DNA from: Lates calcarifer
Lineage: Eukaryota; Chordata; Actinopteri; Centropomidae
DNA: 64,000 nucleotides
Assembly (NCBI RefSeq): GCF_001640805.2
Contig: NC_066838.1
Coordinates: forward strand, 13,787,632 to 13,851,631
Reading direction: 5' to 3'
The position numbers and the translations under genes were made by a program. Shown here one piece after another: positions 1-12,421 of this stretch; within the stretch, counting starts at the first letter, position 1, and every line of letters starts with the position of its first letter. The notes under the pieces are model-generated. The model was not told where the DNA came from, searched no databases, and worked only from the letters and a program-made list of their open reading frames with translations.

Positions 1-133
1 GAATTACTTGCATCTATTAAACAATTAACCAGCCCAAGGAAATAATTTGATCCAAAGAGTTTTACAGTCGTGAAACTGAATATTGTCTTTCATATGACAT
101 TATATTTTCTTATTTTGAAAATCCCTGGCCCAG

Positions 134-1861
134 TGCCGTCAGAACCCTTGTTGTGCAAATTTGCTGATGGAGGCCAGAAGAAACGCCAGAGCCAAGGAAA
201 ATATCTGCAGAACGGCCGGCCCTGGACCAGAGACGGGGAGACTGTGAGTTCTATTATTTCTTGTCATGCCTGATGTCTGCTGTTTTAGACTGTTTTACTT
301 ATTATGCAATGTTGCTCAAGGTTTATGATATAGTACATCGATCAGCCTCACAATGACGTGCTCCTTTCTATTTTACCTCCAGGGAGGAATGACCCTTACC
401 TATGACCCCACTACAGCCTTACAGAACGGGTCAGTAATTCTACTCTGACAAACCCGTGTATATTGCATATTCAGAGAGAGAGGGCTCTTGCTATGGTGAC
501 TAATGACTTTGCATCTCATTCTGCAGGTTCTACTCCTCCCCGTACAGCATTGCCCCCAACCGGATGATTGGACCAACCTCCCTCTCCCCGTACATGCATT
601 CACCCGTGTCCACCTACCAGGTACTGGGGTATTTTTAAACTTTCAAAGGGTCAAAGGGTGTTAGATAGTTAAGACGTTAAACTGACAGACAAGCCCAGGC
701 CTGCTGTCACATACCTATAAATTCTTTTATTGTCACCCATTAATTGCTTGTATATTTTCTTTATTGATTGAACCTATTCATATTGTCTAATGTTAACCTG
801 CTGGACTTGTCTTTCTTGTTCCTTCAGGTACACAACCCATCCTGGATACATCACCAGTCGTACATCATGCCACCCACAGTGAGTGTTGGCTTTCCTTCCT
901 GTTTTTGTTGCAACCGAAATCTTTTAACATTCTGCTGCTGTCACATCCTGTCAGACCGCCATCAATGCTTTGTCATGACTGTTTGTCTCTAACAGTCTCT
1001 TTGTCTTAATACCAGGTTCTAACAGCACTGTGTGTTTTTCCACAGGGAGCAGTCCTGACGCCAGGAATGGACCACACCATGTCCATCCAGCCGACCTCAA
1101 TGATAGGGCCCCTGACACAGCAGCTCAGCCACCTCTCCATGGGAAGCAGTGGCACAGTGAGTGGAGTGTAGAACGTTTAGCATTCAGCCATCATGGATAT
1201 TTAATTGCCAAAGCTGCATGAAACATTGGTGGCGCCAAATGACAGCTGGGAGCAACTGTCTACCAAACTGGCCAGTTCGTGATTGTGTTATACAAGACGA
1301 TACCAAACGGATGAGAGAAGCAATGACCTTAGTTTTTCCCCTGTGTTCACTCACTGCCTTTTAGGCTCTGCCAGATACTTTGGGTGGAGATAAGTTGAAT
1401 TTTATTCAGGCAAATTAGGTGAATTCCTCATGATGAATTGGGTGGGGCCTTCTTCTTGAACTCCAGCTCCCTTTTGTAATTTAGGCTGATGAAAGTCGTT
1501 GTAATACAACGTATAAATCTTGCCTCATGCAGCTTTATTTGACAGCATTATTAGTAATGTAGCTGTCACGTCTAATGAACTTATTATTTCCATTCTCCTC
1601 CAGTATATGCCTGCAAACACATCTATGCAGGGGACCTACATCCCCCAGTACACCCAAGTGCCTGCCACCAACATGTCAGTTGAGGTAATGACCTCTGTTT
1701 TCTCTCACTAGAACAGTGTAATACTAAAATGGTATGTGAGACAATCACTCGTGGATTTAATCGCTGCTGCCTCCCTCTCTCAGGAAAGTGCCGTCCAACA
1801 ACCTGTTGCCATAGAGACACCCACAGAACATACAACCTACTCCTACCAGCATAACAAGTGA
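134..1861 (+). CDS. rbms2: RBMS-family single-stranded RNA/DNA-binding protein, C-terminal part (rbms2-like), 5' partial
   Basis: Seven coding exons, read with GT/AG junctions, lie at 134-243, 383-429, 527-620, 828-878, 1046-1156, 1604-1684 and 1784-1861; the last ends in TGA. They join in frame to 189 residues. The start of the gene, with both RRM domains, lies left of the window. The first visible exon reads [17 protein letters not shown], the conserved stretch just after RRM2 in RBMS proteins. The rest is the Pro/Ser/Tyr/Met-rich C-terminal region, ending YSYQHNK. RBMS proteins bind A/U-rich RNA or single-stranded DNA and affect mRNA stability and translation. Among RBMS1, 2 and 3, the stretches [20 protein letters not shown] and [14 protein letters not shown] look closest to RBMS2. 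RBMS2 lies on human chromosome 12, like the other genes here. The family call is very secure; the paralogue call is good but made from memory. Confidence 0.88.
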
Positions 1862-2288
1862 AGAGGTGGGTTTTGATCACTGCTAGTGTTTGTGTCTGTG
1901 TGTGCTTGTGTCTTAATTTCAAGACATTTTTTTCTCCTGATATGGTGTGACTGCAAAAGGAGACGGGGTAGCTGTTGTTTCTAATTGGTTGATCTTGTCA
2001 CCTCTGCATCAGATCCTTCCTCTATAGCCGGGGTGACTCTCGATGGGCGCAGGTGCTGAAACACACCACAATGACTCTGCACGTACTCGGCACCAGATGC
2101 TCGGGAGGAACACGGACTGTTACACAGAAAGGACAAAAAAAAAAAAAAAAAAAGGAAAGGAAAAAAAACATATTTTCTACAAACTCATATTTTAAAACAA
2201 ACTCTTTTACTCCAAACAAGCAAAGCTGGAGGATGGCAGGCAATGGGAAATGGAAGAACAGAGCAAGGAGTGTCTATTTTGATAACGG

Positions 2289-2326
<38 letters not shown>
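2289..2326. repeat. Compound (TC)n(AC)n microsatellite
   Basis: Seven TC units are followed by about twelve AC units, inside the rbms2 3'UTR. Confidence 0.95.
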
Positions 2327-2327
<1 letters not shown>

Positions 2328-5008
2328 ACACACGACACGTTTTAAAAGGTTTATTTGATTATCATTTTTATTCTTTTGTAATACTACTCCGGGGGCTAGA
2401 ATGAATCCCAGGAAAAGAACATTTCAACACCATGTTTTATTTTGAGTCATGCTTTGTTTTGACCTTTTCTAAGATGTGCTGGTTTTACTTCTCTTATATT
2501 CTCTAGTCTGATACTTTCAGGCTTTGAACCTGCCTTTTTGTACATAATTCTTTTGTTTTCAGTGTGTTTTTATAGCTTCATGTGTCCTGGTTTGATCGAT
2601 TGGTGCAAATATTTGAATATAGAAGGCTCAAAAACAACATTCAAAAAGCTGATGACTCACATTTTAGACATGATATGGTGCTGACTTGGATTAGCTTCTC
2701 TCGAAGTGGCAACAAGTTTTCTTTTTTTTTTTCTGGGTATGAAACCTTACCTGAAGTGGTCTCACTTCTTTTTGGCACTTGACTCTCAAATAATTTATAG
2801 TTCCAACAATCTCGACAAAAGCTTCAGACAATCAGAGGACTAACAAAAGGAGACAAAATTTTGAGATGATGGTCATTAATGTCAGATTTCGCAGAGAAGA
2901 CTTCTTTAAAAGAGCTAAAATAGATTGAAAGCATTCCAGAGATTATTATCAAAAATGTTCTAGATATTGATTCACTTTGAGCTGCTCCACTTGATGAAAT
3001 CCAAAGTTGCTTAACAGGGATCACATCTCATACAGAGCTGCCTGTAAATAAGAGATTTAAATTTATTTGGGCTTTCTTTTGATTCTCTTCTATCAGTGTA
3101 GTAATGCTTCAGTTATTTTAATAACAACATTAAACCAAATTGTCTGAACGATTTATGTTTTTTCCTTGTGTCCCCCAAGGGGGAAGCTGAATCTCAACTA
3201 AGTCCCAAAAATGTATTTTCTGAAGCAAAACTTTGAGATATTGTTATTAAGAGTTTGAAGTTCTTATTACATAGAGATGGAAATCAAATGGTAAAGCGTG
3301 GCTCTGCCTGTTATATCTTCAGAAAACACCATCAAGATGGATTATTAAGGCCAGTAGACCGATGCTTTAATACTGGCCGTTGCTGTGTGTTTGCATCTGC
3401 TTCTGCATTTCTGTTTTTCACTCTTGCGTTTTTTTTGGTTTTTTTTTACATTTCTTATTTAAAGGTTTTCTTATGTTTCTTTTTTCAAATTCAGTTTTAA
3501 TACTTTTAAGATTGATCCTATTTTTCAAAGAAACTTTGATTTTATTTTTGATAGTGTGTTGTGTGCTAAATAGTGAGAAATTAGTTTCAGTGTTGATGTC
3601 AAAGAGGCTTTAATTTTTTTCTTTTTTTTTTGAGACATTTCAGTTCTGTCTGTGTCACAAATGTTGGCACTTTATGAACATGACTCCTGTTCGTGGATGA
3701 ATTATGTATGCTAGGGTTCAGATACATTGTTACAGAATTGTGCCCCAAGCAGTTGGGAACAATGTTAAGAGAAAAACATATATGTTCAAAACCTTGACTT
3801 ACCTCATCCTGCCAGAGCAATGTAGATTCAGTTTGTGTACAAGGTTCACAGGCAATAACCAACTACAGTAGGTCTCATGGCTGTTCACAGCTGGTACTGT
3901 GTCCACATCCTTTAACTCTTCCGTCCAATGTTCGGAAAACTTGCCCAAGGTCTGATGATCTATGCAATTAATTTATTATCATTATAAATGCAATACTACA
4001 GATATCCAAGAGACACCTCACACTATGACAGTGGATCACCTCACAATATGACTTCACATTCTGGCTTTCATTATACATACATTTAGAGTTTGTTGTTTTC
4101 TGACTGACACTTATTCATCTTTGGTTCATTAATTGTTGCATTAAAAGGGAACTCTTTCATACCAAAATGTGGTTAATATGACTGTGGGAAATATAAAGAA
4201 AAAAAAACAATATGGCAGGTGTGCTTTAATATGTATGAAGGGGGGTGTTGCCCACTTGTCTATCCAACCTTTTTTTTTTTTAATATGGACACTATAGAGT
4301 TTTGTTAGATGTAATTCACAGTTCCATCCAACTGCATTTCTTTTGTTATGGTTACATTTTGTGTGTTCTTTCTAGTCCTGTTTGTTAACTCGTTCTCTTC
4401 TTTTTCTGAGTAATTGAAGCTGTTTACTTCTTTTAATCAATGAAACAGTTCATTCATTTCCAGGAGAAAACGAAACTTCACAGAAATGCCTTAGATTTCA
4501 CTGGAAGGGATAGTGAAGTGCTACTCAGATTTGGTGGGCTTGACCTCTGACTGGAATTTTTTTTTCCATGCACTGCTAATGTAGAAAAGATTTTTGTTTT
4601 ATCAGAACTACTCTGAACATAGATCTATGAAGCAAAGAAATATTTACAACTATTTTGTGTTCTTTTGTCATTCCATTATTTTTAATCCAAAACATTGAAG
4701 AAAAACTAAGTGGTGGCTTACTGAGTCTAAAGAACTATTGCTGCTAAGTTTGGATTTCTAAGTATTTAGAAAACTTTTAGCTGAAGGTCATTCAATATAT
4801 CAAGTCACATTCGGGACCAGTTTGTAACTCATGTTCAACAATGTCCATGCAGTCCTTTATTTTTTTATTTTTTGTGAATTAAACAACCTCTTCTCAGTAA
4901 ATGTTTGTTGTCTGTGCCATGATGCAGGTCTTTTGTCTCCCTCATAGAGAAACCCCTACAGCTATTAAAACTTTTAACTTGGTTTGATTTTGAATTTGTC
5001 ATTTTTTA

Positions 5009-5014
5009 AATAAA
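5009..5014 (+). terminator. rbms2: poly(A) signal AATAAA of rbms2
   Basis: A canonical AATAAA is followed within about 30 bases by a TG-rich stretch (tcactgtggttcatgtgggt). This is the pattern expected around a cleavage site at the end of the rbms2 transcript. Confidence 0.7.
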
Positions 5015-5100
5015 ACTTTTTCACTGTGGTTCATGTGGGTTTTATTGGACAGGGGACCACTAACACATTATATCTATTCATGCCTATATTATTATATCTA

Positions 5101-5118
5101 TACCTATCTATCTATCTA

Positions 5119-5172
<54 letters not shown>
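5101..5172. repeat. Compound (TATC)n(TA)n microsatellite
   Basis: About five TATC units run into roughly 25 TA units. The repeat lies between the rbms2 and senp1 poly(A) signals. Confidence 0.95.
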
Positions 5173-5179
<7 letters not shown>

Positions 5180-5324
5180 CAGGTGCCATGATGCAGGTCT
5201 TCTGATATACATTTGAAAGAAGCTGACACATGTCCATGTTCTCTGGTGTTTTATCGAATTATCAAATGTGGCAGTTTTTTTATATCAAACTCAACTGATA
5301 TTGAGGTAATACACAAAGAACAGT

Positions 5325-6457
5325 CACAATACATGAGAATTTATTTCTAAAACAGAGTTGGGTCTAGATAAAAATAGATAGGAAATAGGTAAAAAAAGAA
5401 AAAAAAGTATATTACATTTTCAAGAGGCTGTATGTCTTAAGTATATACAAAGTTCAAAATATACTGAATATGCCCAAAATTTGCTGTTGAACTAAAGGAG
5501 ACTCTGAAATACATAAAATAGACTTTGCACCTTAATTTACAATCTTTTATCAAGACTAATGAATAAAAAGGAAATGGCAAACTTTTTTTTACCCTGCTGT
5601 TTTAGGGTGTAACCAAGACCGTTCTGTTGTACTTGCAAGTCAGTGGCAAAGTAAGACAAAATAAAACAAACTGTTTCCATTATAAATCATACTCTGAGGC
5701 AATGTCACATTTGAAGACTTTTGTGCATTTTAATCAAACAAATTACAAAAATAATCCTGTTTGAGTGTAATGTTCATACTGCAGAAATAAAGAAAGAAAG
5801 TAAGTCTCATGCCCAAATACAAAGAGACCTTTTTTTTTCTAAACTAGATACCATTCAAATTTCAGTTTTGTGGGCATTCATACTGTCATGGTAAAGTAAA
5901 TTTAATAATAATATTTCCTCTGCACACACCAAGGGTATCAAACACTGACAGCAAAATGTAGTATTACTGTCATTATATAAAAACAATGCAGCATTTATAC
6001 ACTCATCTCCCTGTAAGACAAAAAACATGTAAACTTTGTGTCTCTGCATCAAACTGAACATTGCAGCTCAGAGTATGGTCTGTAAGTCAGTACAAGTGTA
6101 ACTTCACAAACAGTTCTGGCTAGGCAATATAAAACACGCAGTGTTTCAGCTGCTATACTGATGCTCCCATGGGTGCACCAAAACAAACAAACAAAAACTG
6201 GAGAAAAGGACTGGGAGGCAGTGCTTAGGTGCTCCAGCAATATCCCATCAGCCAAGATCAGCTGGGGGATTGATTGGCCTTAGAGGACTGAGAGTGGCAG
6301 AGCTGGTTCCTGATCTGATGAGCTGGTGTGCATGTCTTTCCCAGAAACAGGACGACTGTCAGTGGACAGAACTGTTGAGCGTAGCTCAGCCACAGACGCG
6401 ACTCATGTTTGTAACTCCGTGAGCCGACTATACAAGTTCACAATCCTTATCCTGACA
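5325..6457 (-). other. senp1: senp1 3' untranslated region
   Basis: This is AT-rich sequence between the senp1 stop (6458-6460) and its likely poly(A) signal at 5340-5345. I see no convincing exon in it. The downstream end is inferred. Confidence 0.65.
5340..5345 (-). terminator. senp1: Poly(A) signal of senp1
   Basis: TTTATT on the plus strand reads AATAAA on the minus strand. It is downstream of the senp1 stop codon and about 325 bases from the rbms2 signal on the other strand. Confidence 0.65.
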
Positions 6458-9400
6458 TCACAACAGCTTATGGTTCAGAATCTCCCAAACCATCCTTTTT
6501 CTGAAGTAGGGCATGTGTTTCTGTGAATAAGAAAAGACAGGTCATGTGAGCCATCAGTAGGACACACTCATGATGATTTCACCACATAAATCTTGTGTGT
6601 TGTAGCTGTTTGTAATTACCTGTGTGAATGTGATTGGCTTGTCTTTGGTAATGTAATCTGCATATTTGCATGTGAACATTCCACAGTCGCTACCATTCAT
6701 CTGCTGTGGGATTTCCTGAGAGCAAAGGAGGAGCATACATGTTCATGAACATTCAAAAGTAAACTCTTGACTAACTCACAGTGCAAAAGGTCAAGCCTCC
6801 AGTGTCATGATAAATTTTGCTGTTGACGATACAACAGTATTAATACATTTTGTACAGAGATTCAGATAATCTAGCTTGTCTCATGTGAAACTGTAAAAAA
6901 GTCATTAGAAACACAAAGCAACATTATAAACACTGCTCTTTTAATGAGAAACACAGTACTAGTACAAGAACAAGATTTCAAAAGCCCTCCCTGTGTGTCT
7001 AGAGGGAGGAGTGCTCCTTAAATACAACCAGCCTAATGTGGACTGAATTAGCTAACTGAGCAACTGAAACTGACATTTTTATCGTACATTTCCACCAATA
7101 CACTATAGGAAGCTAAGAAACATGTTTCTGTATGGCCACTTGATGGATGTGCCAGTGAAACAAAGTGGGCTGTATGCCAACAGATGATTGATAGGCTTTT
7201 CCCTCATATGTAGTGCTGATGGGGAGGACCCCCCCACCCCACCCCCCATCAGCCCCATTATCTGTCAAAGTACCCCAAGACATTACCCTCTTCTAAATTA
7301 CTCATCAGATTATACAAATCGTCAGATTTAAACTTGTCAAATATATATTAAAAATTGACTTGACTGACATGAATAACTTCTTATTTTATTTCACTCTCAC
7401 TTTGAACACAATGATATTCATGTCTTACACTTTCTCCAAAAGTATTTATGTCTACCACTACTAAACTAAGAAATTAATAAGAGCTTTACACAAAATTTGG
7501 TGATGGATTTACAATTAAAGCTAGTCCACTGGGAATGCTGCACTGCACTGTGAACCTGGACAAGCTGGCCAAAGTTGGAGGCACTGCAAGCTCCAAATAC
7601 TGTAACCTGGAGCTTTCTGTTGATAATAGAAATGCATCTAGAATTCCTAAACGCATGATATTAGACAACACAGCATGACATGGCACAACAATGAAAACAG
7701 ACTCCTTGATGCTCTTAACCTTCATATGTGCTGGACTTACATTGGGCTTTTTGCTGTGAAGAGTCCAACCTGAGGTATCCATTTCTTTGCCCTTCTTGTC
7801 CCTACTTTCCTGCTGCAGGTAATCACTGGAGAAACAACAATTAATTACTGTCTATACACATCCATGGCTCATAAAAATCTATTTGCTAAGTAACATTTGG
7901 CTCTCCAAATATAATATTCCCTTCAGTAAACAAAGACATCCGATATGGAAACTTACAATAATATTTTGCATGCTTCATCATTGTTTCCTCCCATTGAATC
8001 GAAGTACATGATGGCCTTTTTGCGGAAATCCACCACCTGAAAGAAAGAGTTGCACAATGAAAAACTGCAAAATGAATCCTATGATTGTTACTTTCAAGTT
8101 CACATGTATGGTCATTAACACTTACAGAGAGGCACCAGTGCACCCCCAAGTGGACAGGAACCAACAGGATGTCTTTAGAAAAGATGTCCATCTTTTTGGT
8201 CCAGCGGCGGACAGCAGAGTAGCCACTGCTGCGCAGCTTTGGATAGAAAAAAGTGTTGAATGTATTGACTGATGGCAGGCTGGAGTCCTTGCTGCGCTCG
8301 ACCAGGAGGTTCATGTAAAAATTGATCACCTGAGAGATTAAGAATGGACAGTGTCAATCAACTGGATAAGCACTACTGCATGGCTCAGCTGTTCAACAAA
8401 TATTTCATGCACAATATAACCGTGGTCATATAGGCATAACCAAAAGGTGAGTGTCCATCTGGTGCACACAGATCTTTGCTTGAGGATTTACCTCATCATT
8501 CAGCCAGTTGAGGTTGCTAAGGGTATGCAGGTCTTTGCGCGTAAGGCTGAGACCAAAGCCTTCGCTTAATACTTCATGAGGACTACCTCCTCTCAGCACC
8601 CTGTTCACCTCAGCCTCCATTTCCTTAATAGAAAGAGAGAGCACACATGAGAAGGCAGGAAATATTAGGTTAACCCTTATACTCCTTACATGTGAATTAG
8701 TTCCTGAGAAATGAGAACTAGCTGACATTTGTAACTGACCCTAATCCTATTCTGGATTTCTACATTTTTATTACTTATAATTTCTGATCATTTTGACTTA
8801 GATTAAATTTAACTTTGCTTTTCATTTTATTATCACTGGACAAACATGTAAATTGCATCAGTGAGGTGCACAACAGTATTTCTAAAAGGAAGAAATCATA
8901 CATTCAGAAATACAATCTTCTAACTGAGAGCAAGTCGATTTAGTTTGGTCATTTAATAAATTCAAGCACAACAAAAATAGAAAAAGCATACCCCTGTGAG
9001 TTCGGGAAATTCTGGTTTCTCTTCCAAAGGCTTTGGTTCTTCTATCACAGGAGTCAAAGGAACCTCCTTCTCCAAAGGAACTCGAACATGGACCTCCACA
9101 TCTGGGCTGCGTTGTCCCTCTTCAGACAGGCGCTGAGAATCAATAACAACAGGACACAGGTTAATGGGATAACAGGAGGTCGAGAAGCAATGGGTAGGAT
9201 ACAACTAAACTTGAAAGAGGGTTTCAGTGGTGAACGGTCACCTGTCGCAGCAGCTGGGCAGCCAGGGCCTCTTGCTCTTCTATCTGTCTCCGTCTTTCTC
9301 TCGCCCGAGAGTCGTACATACTAGTTCTACAGTGACAAAAACAAAAGTTTTCCTTGTGGTTCTATTCGAACATAATGTAAGTGAATAATGAATCAATTGT

Positions 9401-12400
9401 TTCATTAATAATTAAATTCAGTGGTGTGTACTTACAATTCTTTGATCCATAATTCAGCTTGGAAACATGGCACACTGCAAAGACAGAGTAATGTTATTGT
9501 GCATACAGATAAAACATTTGAGTTGCTGACTTGGTTTTTTCTTCACCTTACATGCCTAACACTTATGTGTCATGATGTGTGCTCATATAAACCATTATTT
9601 ATTAAATAAACAGCATAAAACATGACAAGTTTAGATGTATATGTCTTTATAGAGAAATGTAGCTCGTCAAAGAACAAGAGGAACAAAATGACAACACTGA
9701 CTGAAAACAAATACTAACCTTGAGCTGTCTTGCTTTTTACCCTTTTGCTCATTTACAATAATTACAGAGTCACCATCATGAGCTACAAGAGAAGACAAGG
9801 AGATTACAACCCAAGAAAAAATACAGAAACAAGCAAATATTCAATTCACTTATGACATCCTATTTTCATAATGCCTATATTAAGTATACACACGACCTAT
9901 CCTACCTGATGACTGTGTGTCCTGAGAGGAGTTGTCCTGCAGAGCAGATGGGGAGGGGGCTGATGTGAGGGTAGCTGCTCTGCTGGAGCTGAGGTCCGTG
10001 TCCAGGGACCACGTCTGGATCCCTGGCCTGCTGGAGGCCCCCACTGGGCTGGGGAGGTTGCTTGAGCTCTGGCTCGACATCCCCCTTGGGCTGGGTGGGC
10101 TGCTGGTTCCCTCTGAGGTTCCTCCTGCCGCTGACCCAGCAGGGGAAGAGAACTGTAGCAGTCGGCGGCTGGTGGTCAGGAAGCTGGTGCTAAGGAGAGC
10201 GTGACAGGAGTAAACAGGTGAGAGAGCCAACACCATCCAGACACAATCAAATGGTTAAAGGTTACGAACAGATACATGAAAATGTATTTATTACTTATAT
10301 GTACTACATATATAAATGAATTAAGCGTTTGTGATTGCAGTAAAGGTGGTTGCTCCCTCCTTGCATGATACTTCTAGCTACAAAGCATATATGCATCCTA
10401 CTATTGAGTATGTATCAGAAATTACTAGCACTTTTGAAATTTCTGTTGGTTCTAAAGCAATGCAAGAAAAAAACTTGTTAATCTGTCATTCTAGGGTACA
10501 CAGAGTGAGCAACTAACAAAAAAAACGATATGCCTCTGGAGCCACCCACTTGCCTGCATCTGACTTGTGTGTGTACTCTTTCTTCTGTGCCCCCCTATTC
10601 TGTATCCTTTTACATATTTCATTAACTGTTTGAATCCATTATTGCTGTAGTACCCTGTATTCATATGGATACGTACAAATCTCTGTGAGACCTCACAATG
10701 GCGTGTGAGCTGCCGTTGTGAAGGAAAGATGACTGACCACCAGAGACCATGGTCAGAAGCTGCCTGTAGACCTCTTTCTCCTCTTCACGAACAGACTGGA
10801 CAAACAGAGAAGAACCAATAAATTAACAAAGAAATGCAACATCTGTATAAGTGGGAAAATCACATGGCGCCTTATTGTCCTGATGTCTGACCTCCTGTGC
10901 TGTGCAGTGGGGTCTGGCCCTGTGTATGCGGCCAGATGAGGTGCTGTGTGTAGGGCTCTGCACCACTTTAATGGGAAAGGTCTTCTCATACATGCTGGTG
11001 CAGGAGCTGCTTGTGGTGTTCAGTCCACTTAAGAAACTGCACACACAAAATGACAGTTTGGTCACCCTCAACTAACAATAGTTCATGCAGTACAGGAGTA
11101 AACCATGTAACAAAAAAAAATAATAATAATAATAAAAAAAACCCACAATGCCTCACACTAAAAAAAGTTTTTTTAATGTAAGGTTTACCTTGGTGTTCCA
11201 TATGGTCGGAGGTTTAGGGGTCTGCCTAGCCGTGGAGAAGGCTGTAATTTAGGGGTGATGGAGGGTGGCAAGTTCACTGAATGCCCATTTGTTTTTGGTA
11301 CCTCACGATGTGTAGGACTCATGCACACTTGTCGCCTGCAGACTTTTGATCCCATTATGGACTTCTCATTGCGTGACCATTCTAGAGTAAAAGGGGGGGG
11401 GGGGGGGGGGAGTAGTACAGTAATTAACTTCTCTCCAAGAGCTAAATGACTGCACAAAGCCTATGAACCTTGACGCAAAAGCTTTTACAATGCTTGAAGT
11501 GATATGTGTACCTGATTTGGATGTTTTCCACTCCAAAGTTGTTGATGGAGCAGCAAACGTCTCATCCAAAAAGTTCCTTCCAGAGATCTTTATCCAAACA
11601 AACACAAAACATGTTTACATAAAAGCAAAAAATGTTTTGACACATTTAAAGTCAAGCCCCTAAAATTCATTCCTTACCGGCCTCCCTGCCCATGCTGGTG
11701 TTGCTGCTGATGATGTTGAGGGCTGAGGCTCTCCAGGTGGAGGACCAGGGGAGGCAGGAAGTATGTTTCTCAAGGTAGGGCTTACATTGTTCCTCATCCA
11801 TGTAGCCACACTGGAGCTATGAGTTTTAACCCCTTCAGCTGCAGTCTTGACTGTGTCAATAAGATCCCCTACATAAATTTGAAGCAAAAAGGCAAGACTG
11901 TAAGTAAGGTATTACTGATTTGACTGATCCTCAGAGACTGAAACCATAATATGTAACGAAGTGATTTGCAGTTACCCATTCGTGATCTCTTTATCATTAA
12001 GCCATCTTGGTCGATATTATGTCCATCTTCCAAACTTGAGGAAAAAAACAGATTGATGCTAATTCAGTTAATAACACATTCCATCCATTTCAACCGACTG
12101 GAAATACAGTTTTCTTCACATTACAAACGATCGTTGAAACGCTGAATGACCCGCAAGGCAATGAAAAGCGGCTCTACAGAAACGCATTAAATAACAGTAA
12201 ACCTCAAAGCAACTTGAGGTCTGTTGAATTGCTGTGTCTTTTTAAACACACTGTCATTTGATCACACAGGGGGACTGATGCTCATACCATTCAATTGGTC
12301 TTTTCCTCCTCATCTGACCATCTCCCGGTGGCCGGTGTGCATCTGAGTGCTCCACAGCTGGTACACCATTGCGAAGATTGGCAAAGCTTGTCTCTATCCA

Positions 12401-12421
12401 TTCGTAGATTTTATTCAACAT
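6458..12421 (-). CDS. senp1: Sentrin/SUMO-specific protease 1 (SENP1), complete
   Basis: Cysteine protease (clan CE, family C48) that matures SUMO precursors and removes SUMO from proteins, mostly in the nucleus. Coding exons in transcript order: 12421-12288, 12034-11976, 11868-11678, 11587-11512, 11381-11189, 11036-10892, 10795-10677, 10189-9906, 9782-9719, 9474-9436, 9326-9242, 9132-8992, 8623-8492, 8329-8126, 8036-7957, 7825-7741, 6715-6620, 6520-6458. They total 2190 nt, 729 residues plus stop, with every phase consistent. The catalytic domain is the last ~230 residues: His618 (LGVHWCLS), Asp635 (MYFDSMGG) and Cys688 (GSDCGMF). The 17- and 53-residue spacings equal those of human SENP1. 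[18 protein letters not shown] is SENP1-specific and argues against SENP2. The N-terminus ([13 protein letters not shown]) differs from the mammalian protein. The ATG at 12419-12421 is the only start that joins in frame. Exon 7's donor (GTACGT) was chosen by phase and is the least certain junction. Confidence 0.93.
11393..11410. repeat. Homopolymer G18 (C18 on the senp1 strand)
   Basis: Eighteen G in a row. On the senp1 strand this is a C-run about ten bases upstream of the acceptor of the exon ending at 11381, so it forms most of that exon's polypyrimidine tract. Confidence 0.95.

Larger units (their letters stand above)
1862..5030 (+). other. rbms2: rbms2 3' untranslated region
   Basis: No coding exon follows the TGA at 1859-1861, and the stretch is AT-rich up to the AATAAA at 5009. 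A short UTR intron is possible: a GTGGGT donor follows position 1865 and an acceptor AG lies at 2011-2012. The region holds an A19 tract (2135-2153), a TC/CA microsatellite (2289-2326) and one exact Pumilio-type element TGTACATA at 2539-2546. A 3 kb 3'UTR suits a post-transcriptionally regulated RNA-binding protein. The 3' limit is inferred from the poly(A) signal only. Confidence 0.7.

Noticed and set aside
6458..12421. Assignment as SENP2 instead of SENP1
   Set aside because: A few catalytic-domain residues ([21 protein letters not shown]) look SENP2-like. However, [40 protein letters not shown] and synteny on 12q13 favour SENP1.
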